Below are positions 54,538 through 62,959 of a DNA stretch of 64,000 nt, piece by piece. The stretch's first letter is position 1, and each line of letters begins with the position of its first letter. The notes below the pieces were generated by a model. It saw only the letters and a list, made by a program, of their open reading frames with translations. It made no database searches and had not been told where the DNA came from. The DNA comes from Nocardioides luteus. Lineage in GTDB: Bacteria; Actinomycetota; Actinomycetes; Propionibacteriales; Nocardioidaceae. A program made the translations under genes and the position numbers. The stretch spans positions 1-64,000 of the forward strand of contig NZ_BMRK01000002.1 in the NCBI RefSeq assembly GCF_014648595.1, read 5' to 3'.

Positions 54538-55667
54538 CGGTCCAGTCCCAACAGCTTGGCGGCCAGGTCGGTCATCACTTCGGTGGCTCCTCCTCCGATC
54601 GGCAGGATCCGGGCGTCGCGGTAGTGCCGCTCCACCTCGGTCCCGTGCATGTATCCCGTCCCGCCGTGGAGCTGGACGGCCTGGTCGACGACCCAGGTGC
54701 AGGCCTCGACCGCTGTCTGCTTGGCGAGCGCGGCGCCGGCGATCGTCGCCGGGTTGGTCCCCTCGCGGTCGTACTGCGCGACCACGGAGTGGGTGTATGC
54801 CTTGGCCGCCTCGACCTGTCGGTGCATCTCGACGAGCTTGTGGCGGACCACCTGACGCTTGATCAGGGGCTCGCCGAAGGTCGCACGCTGGCGGCAGTAG
54901 TCGGCGGTGAGCTGGAGGCAGCGCGCGGCGGTGCCGTAGCCCTGCACGGCCAGCGCGATCCGCTCGGTCACGAGGGCCTCGGCGATGTAGATGAAGGCGG
55001 CGTTCTCCTCACCGACGAGGTTCGTCGCCGGGACGCGCGCATCCTGGAAGGCGAGCTCGGCGGTGTCGGAGCAGTGCCAGCCCATCTTGGCGAGCTTGCG
55101 GGTGACCGTGAAGCCAGGGGTGTCCTTGTCGATCACGAGCAGGCTGATGCCGCCGGCGCCCGGGCCGCCGGTGCGTACGGCGGTGGTGACGAAGTCGGCG
55201 CGGCAGCCGCTGGTGATGAACGTCTTCGAGCCGTTGACGACGAACTCGTCGCCGTCGCGGACCGCGGTGGTGCGCAGGTGGGCGACGTCGGAGCCCCCGT
55301 CGGGCTCGGTGATCGCCAGCGAGCCGATCTTGTCGCCGGCCAGGGTCGGCCGGACGTAGCGGTCGACGAGCTCGGCGGAGCCGTGGTTGGCGATGTGCGG
55401 CAGCGCGATCCCGTGGGTGAACAGGCCGGCGAGCAGGCCGGAGGAGGCGCCCTCGGACATCATCCCCTCGGAGGCGGCGACCGTCTCGGCGAGACCGCCG
55501 CCCTCGCCGCCGACCTCCTCGCGGAAGCCGATCCCGAAGAGGCCCTGCTTGGCGGCAGCCTTGTGGAGCTCCCGCGGGATCTCCTGGTTGTCTTCCCATT
55601 CCTGCAGGTCAGGGGCTACTTCCCGGCGGGCGAACTCGGCGCCCAGCTGGAACAGATCCTCGATCAC
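54534..55667 (-). CDS. Acyl-CoA dehydrogenase, first in the catabolic operon
   Basis: This 377-residue enzyme starts at GTG 55667, overlapping the AtuA-type stop by 4 bases. It has ITEPDGGSDVAHLRTTAVRDGDEFVVNGSKTFITSG for flavin contact and YMHGTEVERHYRDARILPIGGGATEVM near the end, the usual site of the adenine/acyl contact. A catalytic Glu is likely in the C-terminal region (AVQLHGGTGYMHGTEVE). It probably makes the unsaturated thioester that the carboxylase then uses. Confidence 0.9.
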   Translation of the reverse strand: MIEDLFQLGAEFARREVAPDLQEWEDNQEIPRELHKAAAKQGLFGIGFREEVGGEGGGLAETVAASEGMMSEGASSGLLAGLFTHGIALPHIANHGSAELVDRYVRPTLAGDKIGSLAITEPDGGSDVAHLRTTAVRDGDEFVVNGSKTFITSGCRADFVTTAVRTGGPGAGGISLLVIDKDTPGFTVTRKLAKMGWHCSDTAELAFQDARVPATNLVGEENAAFIYIAEALVTERIALAVQGYGTAARCLQLTADYCRQRATFGEPLIKRQVVRHKLVEMHRQVEAAKAYTHSVVAQYDREGTNPATIAGAALAKQTAVEACTWVVDQAVQLHGGTGYMHGTEVERHYRDARILPIGGGATEVMTDLAAKLLGLDR

Positions 55668-57352
55668 AGAAGTCCTTCCTCGATGTCCACGTATCGGCTC
55701 CGGGCCCACTCGCCCAGGCCCTTCGCCTGCGGGTCGAACCGGGTCGAGGCGGCCACGCCCTCACCGAGCAGACCGTGGATGACGATGTTCACGCCGCGCA
55801 GGTGCGGGAGCGGCGTGATGTCGATGTCGAGCTCCTCGGCCTCGGGCAGCAGCTCCTTCACCCACTGCGGGGTCACCGTCGCGAGCAGCCAGTCGACCGC
55901 CGCGTCCGGCTTGCCCTGGGGCACCCAGAGCCCGAGGTTGGCGTCGCCGCCCTTGTCCCCGGAGCGCGCGTAGACCAGCTCACCCAGCTCCCGCCGAACC
56001 GTCACTCCCGTCGGCCGAGGCGTCACCGCGGGTGACGTCTGGGCCGGCACAGCTGACGCTTCGGCGTAGGCGAGCGGGGCCGGGACCTCGTAGGTCGAGC
56101 CGTCGGGCAGGTGGACGGTCTCCGGGGCGCGGTCGCGCCGGACGTAGGCAGCCTTGTAGACGCCGAACGGAGACGGCCGTCCCGGAGGCGCGGTGACGTG
56201 GAAGCCCGGGTAGGAGGCGAGCGCCAGCTCGATGGCCGGGGCGGTGAGGGCACGACCGACGGCGTCGGCGTCGGCGGCACGCGCGCTGAGACGCAGGATG
56301 CAGGCCGCTCCCTCCTCGGTCGGCGAGTCGGGCGCAGGGATGCGGTAGGTCGACCAGGTGTAGTCGGGCCCGATCGGCAGCTCGGCGTCGAGCTGGTCGC
56401 GCAGCCAGGTGGCCTTGGCGTCGATGTCGCGGCCGGTGAGGACGAACTCGGCGGAGTTGCGGTAGCCGCCGAGCGAGTTCACCGCGACCTTGAGCGTCTC
56501 CGGCGGCGGGGTGCCGGTGACGCCGGTGATCGCGACCCGGTCCACGCCGACCTCCTCGAGACGGATCGAGGTGAGGTCGGTGGTGACGTCGGGACCGAGG
56601 TAGAGCGGGCCCTGGATCTCGTAGAGCAGCTGGGCGGTGACCGTGTCGACTGTGACGGTGCCGCCGGTCTCGTCCTGCTTGGTGATGACCGAGGACCCGT
56701 CGGCCTCGATCTCGGCGACCGGGAAGCCCAACGGACGGGACCGGGCCGGCGGCGACATGGTCAGGAAGCCGGAGAAGTTGCCGCCGGTGGCCTGGGTGCC
56801 GCACTCGATCACGTGGCCGGCGACCACGGCGCCGGCGAGCTCGTCGTAGGAGTCGCGCTTCCAGCCGTGGTGGGCGATCGCCGGTCCGACGACGACCGAC
56901 GCATCGGTCACCCGGCCGGTGACGACGATGTCGGCACCGGCCTCGAGCGCGTGCGCGATGCCGAAGGCGCCGAGGTAGGCGTTGGCGGTCAGCGCGTCGG
57001 GGTGGGAGTCGAGACGACCGCGGAGGTCGTCGCCGTCGACGTAGGCGACCTTGGCGCTGGTGCCGAGCGCCTCGATCGCCTTCGCGAGCCCGGCGGGGTT
57101 GAGACCGCCAGCGTTGGAGACGATCTTGACGTCGCGCTGCAGCGCGAGGTCGAGGCAGTCGGTGAGCTGGCGCAGGAAGGTCTTGGCGTATCCGGTCGTC
57201 GGGTCCTTGAGGCTGTCCTTGCCGAGGATGAGCATGGTGAGCTCGGCGAGGTAGTCGCCGGTGAGCACGTCGAGCCGGCCGCCCTCGAGCATGTCGCGCA
57301 TCGCCGAGAAGCGGTCACCGTAGAAGCCGGAGCAGTTGCCGATCGTGATCAT
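55664..57352 (-). CDS. AtuA-family (DUF1446) protein for acyclic terpene/acyl-CoA catabolism
   Basis: This 562-residue protein is a member of the AtuA/DUF1446 family (ITIGNCSGFYGDRFSAMRDML; IVSNAGGLNPAGLAKAIEAL; ADIVVTGRVTDASVVVGPAI) with a separate C-terminal domain (about 455-562: ELVYARSGDKGGDANLGLWV). AtuA is needed for citronellol and related terpene use in Pseudomonas; its precise step is not clear. Residues 430-447, in the linker between domains, are encoded by a stretch like the palindromic element at 59314-59423. It is coupled to the TIGR03084 gene and the dehydrogenase by 4-base overlaps. Confidence 0.85.
   Translation of the reverse strand: MITIGNCSGFYGDRFSAMRDMLEGGRLDVLTGDYLAELTMLILGKDSLKDPTTGYAKTFLRQLTDCLDLALQRDVKIVSNAGGLNPAGLAKAIEALGTSAKVAYVDGDDLRGRLDSHPDALTANAYLGAFGIAHALEAGADIVVTGRVTDASVVVGPAIAHHGWKRDSYDELAGAVVAGHVIECGTQATGGNFSGFLTMSPPARSRPLGFPVAEIEADGSSVITKQDETGGTVTVDTVTAQLLYEIQGPLYLGPDVTTDLTSIRLEEVGVDRVAITGVTGTPPPETLKVAVNSLGGYRNSAEFVLTGRDIDAKATWLRDQLDAELPIGPDYTWSTYRIPAPDSPTEEGAACILRLSARAADADAVGRALTAPAIELALASYPGFHVTAPPGRPSPFGVYKAAYVRRDRAPETVHLPDGSTYEVPAPLAYAEASAVPAQTSPAVTPRPTGVTVRRELGELVYARSGDKGGDANLGLWVPQGKPDAAVDWLLATVTPQWVKELLPEAEELDIDITPLPHLRGVNIVIHGLLGEGVAASTRFDPQAKGLGEWARSRYVDIEEGLL
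56014..56065. repeat. Partial palindromic element inside the AtuA-type gene
   Basis: CCGAGGCGTCACC, GGTGACGTCT and GACGCTTCGG match the outer parts of the nested palindrome at 59314-59423, with the core missing. It is read in frame as AEASAVPAQTSPAVTPRP in the linker between the two domains. The match is partial, about 26 of 34 bases in its best part. Confidence 0.5.
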
Positions 57353-58155
57353 CGCTCGGCCCCCTCGGCAGCGCGGCCGGAGCCGGCCGGTCCGGCGAAC
57401 GCCTGGGCGATCGTCAGCCACTTCTCGGCGTCGGCACCGGTGGTCTCCAGCGCGGTGTCGTCGCGGTGGATGCGCTGGGTGACGAGCCGGGCGAAGTCGT
57501 ACGCCGGGCCGCGGACGCTCTGCGCGGCGTCCTCCGGACCCCACGTCCACTGCTCGCCGGAGGGGGCGGTGAGCTCGACCCGGAACGGCTCGGCCGGCGG
57601 GGTCAGCTCGTGGACCCCGAAGGAGTAGTCGCGGGTGCGGTTGCCGAGGTGACAGACGTGCTTGATGCGGTCGGTCGGCTCGTAGGCGAGACCGAGACCC
57701 TCACGCACGTCCAGGCCGTGGGCCCAGGTCTCCATGAAGCGCGCGGTCGCCATCGACGCCGGCGACATCGGCGGCCCGAACCAGGGCAGCTTCTGGCCGT
57801 GGGGGACGTTGGCGAGCGCCTCGGCGAGCTGGCCGCGTACGCCGTCCCAGTGCTGCAGCAGCTCCGTGGCCGGCATCATGGCCATCGCCAGCGCGGACTC
57901 GTCGACGTAGCCCTCGGGGTTCTTGATCGCCTCGGTGACCAGCTCGTCCCAGGCGGTCGCGTCACCCGCGACCCACTCGGTCGCGGCGAGCGCGGCCTCG
58001 TCGGTCCACGCCAGGTGGGCGATCTGGGCGGCGACGTCCCACCCCTCGGCCGGCGTCGACTGACGCCAGCCCGCCTCGTCCAGGCCCGCCACCACCTGGC
58101 GCAGCTCGAACCCCTCTCCGGAGAGGTCCTCGAGAAGTTCATCCAACAGGCTCAT
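57349..58155 (-). CDS. TIGR03084-family metal-binding protein (DinB/maleylpyruvate isomerase-like)
   Basis: This 268-residue helical protein has the DinB-like four-helix start (LLDELLEDLSGEGFELRQVVAGLDEAGWRQSTPAEGWDVAAQIAHLAWTDEAA) with a likely metal His in AQIAHLAW and further His in TWAHGLDVREG. Members of this actinobacterial family are associated with thiol-dependent or CoA-related catabolic operons, but the reaction is unknown. It begins the coupled operon with a 4-base overlap to the AtuA-type gene and lies just after the TetR regulator. Confidence 0.82.
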   Translation of the reverse strand: MSLLDELLEDLSGEGFELRQVVAGLDEAGWRQSTPAEGWDVAAQIAHLAWTDEAALAATEWVAGDATAWDELVTEAIKNPEGYVDESALAMAMMPATELLQHWDGVRGQLAEALANVPHGQKLPWFGPPMSPASMATARFMETWAHGLDVREGLGLAYEPTDRIKHVCHLGNRTRDYSFGVHELTPPAEPFRVELTAPSGEQWTWGPEDAAQSVRGPAYDFARLVTQRIHRDDTALETTGADAEKWLTIAQAFAGPAGSGRAAEGAER

Positions 58156-58237
58156 CGTCGGACCACCTCCGTAGCGCGGGCGCCAGGATACGGACGCGGC
58201 CCGACGGAAGATTCGACGTTCGCTCGCTTGCGCTCTC

Positions 58238-58837
58238 TCATTGCAGCTCTCTTTCCATGACCTCGGCCCAGTGATCGAGGATCCGTTCGCGACGGGCGGC
58301 GTCGTCGGTGATCGTGTCCGCCAGAGCCAGTCCACGGACGAGGTCGAGGGTGGCCTGCACGAGCTCGCGCACGCCCGGCCTGCTCTCGTCCACACCCAGC
58401 AGGTCGACCGTGGCTCGGTGGAGCTCGCGTCCGACCCGCTGCTCGAGCGGCCCCACCGCTGCGGCCAGCTGCTCGTCGGTGCGTGCAGCGACCCACAGCT
58501 CCAGGGCCGCGGCGAAGACCGGCGAGGTGACCTGCTCGGCGAGCATGCCGAGCACCGCCCGGGTCCGACGGTCACCCTCCGGCAGCGCCTGCGCGGCCTC
58601 CTTCAGGGCGGCACCGCGCGCCTCGGTGATGTGCTCGACCGCCGCCACGACCAGGTCGTTCTTGGCCGGGAAGTGGTGCAGCTGCGCACCGCGGGAGACC
58701 CCGGCGCGCTGGGAGACGAGCGTGGTCGAGGTGCCCGCGAAGCCACGCTCGGCCAGCAGCTCGACGGTGGCATCCAGGAGGCGGGCCCGCATGGCGCGGG
58801 TGCGCTCCTCCTGGGGTACGCGGGTGGCCTGGCTCAT
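58238..58837 (-). CDS. TetR-family regulator of the catabolic operon
   Basis: This 199-residue TetR protein has a complete N-terminal helix-turn-helix (RARLLDATVELLAERGFAGTSTTLVSQRAGVSRGAQLHHFPAKNDLVVAAVEH) and a helical ligand domain. It starts at ATG 58837 and is the first gene of the minus-strand operon, about 80 bases before the TIGR03084 gene, so it likely represses it and is released by an acyl-CoA or pathway product. A divergent VOC gene starts 114 bases upstream. Confidence 0.9.
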   Translation of the reverse strand: MSQATRVPQEERTRAMRARLLDATVELLAERGFAGTSTTLVSQRAGVSRGAQLHHFPAKNDLVVAAVEHITEARGAALKEAAQALPEGDRRTRAVLGMLAEQVTSPVFAAALELWVAARTDEQLAAAVGPLEQRVGRELHRATVDLLGVDESRPGVRELVQATLDLVRGLALADTITDDAARRERILDHWAEVMERELQ

Positions 58838-58868
58838 GACGCGAACTCTGCCGCCCCAGAAACAAACA

Positions 58869-58882
58869 GTCAACCCTGACTT
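58869..58882 (-). promoter_or_regulatory. Candidate TetR operator/-35 region
   Basis: AGTCA (58869-58873) and TGACT (58878-58882) form a 5-base inverted repeat with a 4-base spacer in an AT-rich island. Read on the minus strand, TTGACT is a good -35 box for the TetR-led operon, so a repressor bound here would block it. Confidence 0.4.
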
Positions 58883-58951
58883 TATTTTCCTGAGACGAAG
58901 TTTCCCCCAGCCGGAAGCCGAACGTCCGGAACCGCTCCTACCGTCGGAGAC

Positions 58952-59311
58952 ATGGCTATCGCACGCACACCGCACTGGGTCATCGACTGCCCTGACCCGG
59001 CAGCCCTGGCCGACTTCTACGCCCAGCTCCTCGGCTGGGAGACCAAGGTCGACGACGACGGCACCTGGGCCGAGGCCTGGGGCGAGGGCGGCGCCCTCAA
59101 CTTCCAGGGGGTGGAGGACTACCGCGCCCCCAAGTGGCCGTCGCAGGAGATCCCCCAGCAGACCCACATCGACGTCGACGTCGACGACCTCGACGCCGCC
59201 GAGAAGGCCACCCTCGCCATCGGCGCGACCAAGCACGAGGTCCAGCCCGGCAAGACCTTCCGGGTCTTCCTCGACCCGGCCGGCCACCCCTTCTGTCTCT
59301 GCCAGGCCTGA
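58952..59311 (+). CDS. VOC-family (glyoxalase-like) protein
   Basis: This 119-residue protein has the vicinal oxygen chelate fold (HWVIDCPDPAALADFYAQLLGWETKVDDDGTWAEAW; HIDVDVDDLDAAEKATLAIGATKHEVQPG; VFLDPAGHPFCLCQ). One conserved metal-site His and Glu/Gln positions are present. A function in glyoxalase-type or resistance chemistry is possible but not shown. It ends 2 bases before a large nested palindrome. Confidence 0.85.
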   Translation: MAIARTPHWVIDCPDPAALADFYAQLLGWETKVDDDGTWAEAWGEGGALNFQGVEDYRAPKWPSQEIPQQTHIDVDVDDLDAAEKATLAIGATKHEVQPGKTFRVFLDPAGHPFCLCQA

Positions 59312-59313
59312 CC

Positions 59314-59423
59314 CGAGGCGTCACCGGCGCAGGCCGAGACGTCACGTACGCGAATCGAGTGGGCAGCAAACTGCCCACTCGATTCGCGGGGGTGACGTCT
59401 CGGCCGACGGTGTCGACGCCTCG
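59314..59423. repeat. Nested triple palindrome between convergent genes
   Basis: Three nested perfect inverted repeats share one centre: CGAGGCGTC (59314) with GACGCCTCG (59415), GGCCGAGACGTCAC (59332) with GTGACGTCTCGGCC (59392), and CGCGAATCGAGTGGGCAG (59349-59366) with CTGCCCACTCGATTCGCG (59371-59388), with loop CAAA. The inner 18-base hairpin is a fine two-way terminator. The extra outer arms and the matching piece in the AtuA-type gene show that it is also a repeat element. Confidence 0.85.
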
Positions 59424-59428
59424 GCGGG

Positions 59429-62098
59429 CTACTCGACGCGGGCGACCATGGGGAGCCGGCTGCGGGTGGTGACCGCCACGATCAGCGCGATCAGCAGCGG
59501 CAGCCCGACGACCACGATGCCGATGATGCCCCACGGGATCTCGAGGTAGTGGGGGTCGACGTCCGTACGCTGCGGCCAGCCCTCCGTGGTGATCGGGTAG
59601 CTGATCGCGATGCCCGGCACGAAGCCGACCAGCGCGCCCGGGACCGCCCCGAGCACTGCCACCACCAGGGCGTACGCAGCAGCGACCGCCCGCCGCGTAC
59701 GCGTCCTGGCGCCGACCGCCGACAGGGTCGCCAGGTCGGGGCGGGCGTCGTTGAGCGCGAGATGCGTCGCGGTCAGCGCCCCACCGATCATCAGCACCGC
59801 CCCCAGGGTGACCAGGAGCAGCCAGGCGATCAGAGTCGCGTCGGGCTGCTCGTAGCCGCGCTCCACCTGCATCGTCGTGGAGAACTGCCCGGCCGCCAGC
59901 GCCTCGTCGAGGTCGGTCTGCGCCTCGGCACTGATGTCGGCGTCCTCCACGTAGAGGCCCCGGATCTGCGGCTCGACACCGAGCTTCTCGACCACGGCCG
60001 GCGTCACCACTGCGTGCGCAGGCGCCACCCGGTCGCTGATCTCGATGTAGCTCGCGGGCACGTCGACGGTGACGACGTCGCGGTCCTCTTCGGACTCCTC
60101 GGAGAACTCCCGGACGATCAGGTGCACGGACTTCGTCGAGACCAGGTCGGCGTCGGAGGTGAACACCACCGCACCCGAAGAGCGCAGGGTCTCCTCGGCG
60201 ACCGCCACCTCACGCTCGGACAGGGCTCGGGACGCCGACGGCGGCAGGCTGCCGTCGGGGTCGGCGACGATCAGGTCGCCGAACTCGCCGAGCGCCGTGT
60301 CGAGGGGGACCTCCTCGCCGTCATCGGTCTCGACGCCGAGATAGCGGTTCTCCTCCACGATGGACGCGCCGGTCGTGGGTGTGGCCGTCGATCCGGGGAT
60401 CGCCTTCTCGACCTGGGCCGCGACGTTCTGCCACCTGGTGGCGAGCTGATCGGGATCGGTGTCGCCCCAGTCGCTGTGACGCTGGTGGACGACGCCGTCG
60501 CCGATCCGGAAGGACTGCAGATAGCTGGCCTGGTTCTGCGCCTCGTCGCTGGTGAACGCGATCCCGAGCGTGACCACGCCGACGACCGTCACCGCGATCG
60601 CACCGGCCGCAGGAACGGTCCGGGTGCGGTGCCGGTCGGCGTCGCGGGTAGCGAACCGGATCGCCAGCGGCAGCCCGGCGCTCAGCCGGGCGGCCAGCGA
60701 CACCAGGGCCGGGAGGATGAACAGCAGCCCGGCGACACAGAGCAGGACGCCGAGAGCGATCGGGATCCCGTTGAACGCGTTCTGCGAGCCGAAGGCCGCC
60801 GACGCGATCCCGGTGACGATCAGCAGGAGGCCGATGACCGGCGAGCGGCGCGAGGGCAGGCTCTCCGAGCGTCGCCCGGCCAGCACGCCCACGACGTTCT
60901 GGCGGGACGCGATCCAGGCCGGCACGACCGCCGCACAGATCGCTGCCGCGAAGCCGATGACGGCGACCAGCAGGACCTGCAGCCACGGCACCTCGAACGG
61001 GCCGAACCAGTCCGATACCTGCCGCTGGGCGAGCGGCTGGAGCAGCTTCGCCAGCACGACGCCGAGGACGGCGCCGATGACGGCGGCCACGGCACCGATC
61101 ACGATCGCCATGCCGAGCAGCACCCGCCGCGATTGCCGAGCCGTCCCTCCCGAGGCCGCGATCAGCGCGAGGTCGCGAGCCTGTCGCCTAGCCGCGACCG
61201 CGAAGGCCGGGCCGGCCAGCAGGACCACCTCGAGGACCACCATGACCACGATGAGGACGACGATCACCAGCTCGGAGGCCTGCGGGGCGCTCGAGGGCGG
61301 ACGGATGTCCTTGTCGTTCGCGAGTGCCTCCGCGGACGGGTGCTGGACCACCGAGCGCGAGAGCACGAAGGCACCCTCGGCGTTGAGGTCCACGATGTCG
61401 GGCCAGGTCACCGGCCCTCCACCGACGAGCCACGTCGAGCCCTCGTCGGGGTAGTCGGTCGGCAGCGCCGGGCCGGCCACGAACGGGTCGTCGCGGACGG
61501 TCGTCGACTCGACGATCCCGACGACCTCGAGGACCTCGTCGGTCTCACCCCGGGGGATCAGCAGCTCCTCGCCGATCCCCGGCCCGCGCAGGGCGAGCGC
61601 GGAGTTCACCACGACCTCGTCGTCGCCCTTCGGGAGACGCCCGTCGGTCAGCCGGGCCAGCCCGGCGGCCAGCGGGTCGCTCAGGTCGGTCTGCAGGCCG
61701 CGGACCCAGGAGACGCCCTTGTCGGTGCGTACGTCGAAGGTGCGGTCGGTCATGGAGAGCATCGGCCGGTCGCCGATGATCGAGCGCACCCCGGCCGCGT
61801 CGAGCAGGTCGCCCTCGGGGTCGTCGATCCACTCGGAGGCGTTGTCCGGGTCGATCCCCTGCCGCACCGCCCCGCCGCTCTGGACGTCGACGATGGCCGC
61901 GGCCTCGGTGCCGATCCGGCGGTCGAGTCCCTCGGCGGTGTCGAGATCGTAGGTCTGGTAGGTCACCGCGACCGTGGTCACTCCCGCGACCGGCAGCGCG
62001 ATCATCAAGATGACCAGGAGGCTGCGCCACTTCGCCCGCCGGGCCTCGCGCTGCCCGAGACGGAGCGCGAGCCGCCAGCCGGCGAGACGGCCACTCAT
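59429..62098 (-). CDS. FtsX-type ABC permease
   Basis: This 889-residue membrane protein has an N-terminal helix and a large extracytoplasmic domain, then FtsX-family transmembrane regions (LVIVVLIVVMVVLEVVLLAGPAFAVAARRQARDLALIAASGGTARQSRRVLL; and the C-terminal VTLGAVLMIGGALTATHLALNDARPDLATLSAVGARTRTRR). It duplicates the FtsX unit, as in macrolide or lipoprotein exporters. It couples by a 4-base overlap to its ATPase. The exported compound may be a peptide antibiotic or lipid. Confidence 0.9.
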   Translation of the reverse strand: MSGRLAGWRLALRLGQREARRAKWRSLLVILMIALPVAGVTTVAVTYQTYDLDTAEGLDRRIGTEAAAIVDVQSGGAVRQGIDPDNASEWIDDPEGDLLDAAGVRSIIGDRPMLSMTDRTFDVRTDKGVSWVRGLQTDLSDPLAAGLARLTDGRLPKGDDEVVVNSALALRGPGIGEELLIPRGETDEVLEVVGIVESTTVRDDPFVAGPALPTDYPDEGSTWLVGGGPVTWPDIVDLNAEGAFVLSRSVVQHPSAEALANDKDIRPPSSAPQASELVIVVLIVVMVVLEVVLLAGPAFAVAARRQARDLALIAASGGTARQSRRVLLGMAIVIGAVAAVIGAVLGVVLAKLLQPLAQRQVSDWFGPFEVPWLQVLLVAVIGFAAAICAAVVPAWIASRQNVVGVLAGRRSESLPSRRSPVIGLLLIVTGIASAAFGSQNAFNGIPIALGVLLCVAGLLFILPALVSLAARLSAGLPLAIRFATRDADRHRTRTVPAAGAIAVTVVGVVTLGIAFTSDEAQNQASYLQSFRIGDGVVHQRHSDWGDTDPDQLATRWQNVAAQVEKAIPGSTATPTTGASIVEENRYLGVETDDGEEVPLDTALGEFGDLIVADPDGSLPPSASRALSEREVAVAEETLRSSGAVVFTSDADLVSTKSVHLIVREFSEESEEDRDVVTVDVPASYIEISDRVAPAHAVVTPAVVEKLGVEPQIRGLYVEDADISAEAQTDLDEALAAGQFSTTMQVERGYEQPDATLIAWLLLVTLGAVLMIGGALTATHLALNDARPDLATLSAVGARTRTRRAVAAAYALVVAVLGAVPGALVGFVPGIAISYPITTEGWPQRTDVDPHYLEIPWGIIGIVVVGLPLLIALIVAVTTRSRLPMVARVE

Positions 62099-62817
62099 GC
62101 CTCGACCTCTTCCGCGAGAGCGGCGTCAGGCGTCTCGCCGGCCTCGTCGACGACGAGTCCGTCGCGCACGTAGATCACCCGGTCGGCCCAGCTGGCGTAG
62201 CGCGGCTCGTGGGTGACGAGCACCCCGGCCGCGCCGGCGTCGCAGCGCGCGCGGATCAGCCTGAGGATGTCCTCCCCGGTCTCGGTGTCGAGGGCGCCGG
62301 TCGGCTCGTCGGCCAGGATCAGGCGGCGGTCGCCGACGATCGCGCGGGCGATCGCGATCCGCTGCCGCTGGCCGCCGGACATCTCGTCGGGGAACCGGTC
62401 GGCGAAGCCGTCCAGACCGACCTCGTCCAGGGCGGCCCGCGCGGCCTTCTGCGCGGCGCGACGGCCGGCTCCGTCGAGCTCCAGCGGGAGCGCGACGTTC
62501 TCCGCCGCGGTCAGCGCGGGGATCAGGTTGAAGTCCTGGAAGACATAGCCGACCGAGGTGCGCCGCAGCTTGGCGCGCCCGCTGATCCCGGCCTCGTCGA
62601 GATCCTGACCGGCGACCTCGACGGACCCCGAGGTCGGCGAGTCGAGGCCGCCGGCGATGGTCAGCAGCGACGACTTGCCGGAGCCGCTCGGCCCCATGAT
62701 GGCGACCAGCTCACCGGCGTACGCAGCGAGGCTGACGCCACGCAGGGCGTGCACCTCGGCGGCGCCGGTGCCGTGGACGCGGCTCACGTCGGTGAGCCGG
62801 AGGACGGGTTCACTCAT
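62095..62817 (-). CDS. ABC transporter ATPase (LolD/MacB type)
   Basis: This 240-residue ATPase has Walker A GPSGSGKSSLLTIAGGL, signature MSGGQRQRIAIARAIV and Walker B RLILADEPTGALDTETGED. It energises the FtsX-type permease next to it. Its start lies inside the end of the 49-residue gene upstream (62810-62959), so translation is likely coupled with that gene. The group is under PadR control. Confidence 0.92.
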   Translation of the reverse strand: MSEPVLRLTDVSRVHGTGAAEVHALRGVSLAAYAGELVAIMGPSGSGKSSLLTIAGGLDSPTSGSVEVAGQDLDEAGISGRAKLRRTSVGYVFQDFNLIPALTAAENVALPLELDGAGRRAAQKAARAALDEVGLDGFADRFPDEMSGGQRQRIAIARAIVGDRRLILADEPTGALDTETGEDILRLIRARCDAGAAGVLVTHEPRYASWADRVIYVRDGLVVDEAGETPDAALAEEVEA

Positions 62818-62959
62818 CAGAGGACTCCTTGGTCGTGGTGGTGCCCGGCTTGGCGGGCGTGGCGTGGGTGCGGCGGCTGAGCCGCTCGCGGGCGTCGGCG
62901 AGCCACCGGTTCTGGTCGTGGCTCAGACGCCTCAGGTCGTGGGCGAGGGCGGCGTTCAT
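62810..62959 (-). CDS. 49-residue protein between padR and ABC genes
   Basis: The ATG at 62959 overlaps the stop of the PadR-type gene by 4 bases and its TGA (62810-62812) overlaps the start of the ABC ATPase gene by 8. The protein is helical, basic and has the core HDLRRLSHDQNRWLADARERL, then a Thr/Lys tail. I do not recognise the family. The double overlap makes it a likely true gene and part of the operon; it may regulate the exporter or be a coupling leader. Confidence 0.65.
   Translation of the reverse strand: MNAALAHDLRRLSHDQNRWLADARERLSRRTHATPAKPGTTTTKESSDE

Noticed and set aside
50800-54624. Open frame of over 1200 residues on the plus strand opposite the carboxylase genes
   Set aside because: It spans two real genes and a repeat, with composition typical of antisense frames.
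59549-62173. Open frame of over 870 residues opposite the FtsX permease
   Set aside because: Antisense of a membrane protein gene, full of Arg/Asp/His, no support.
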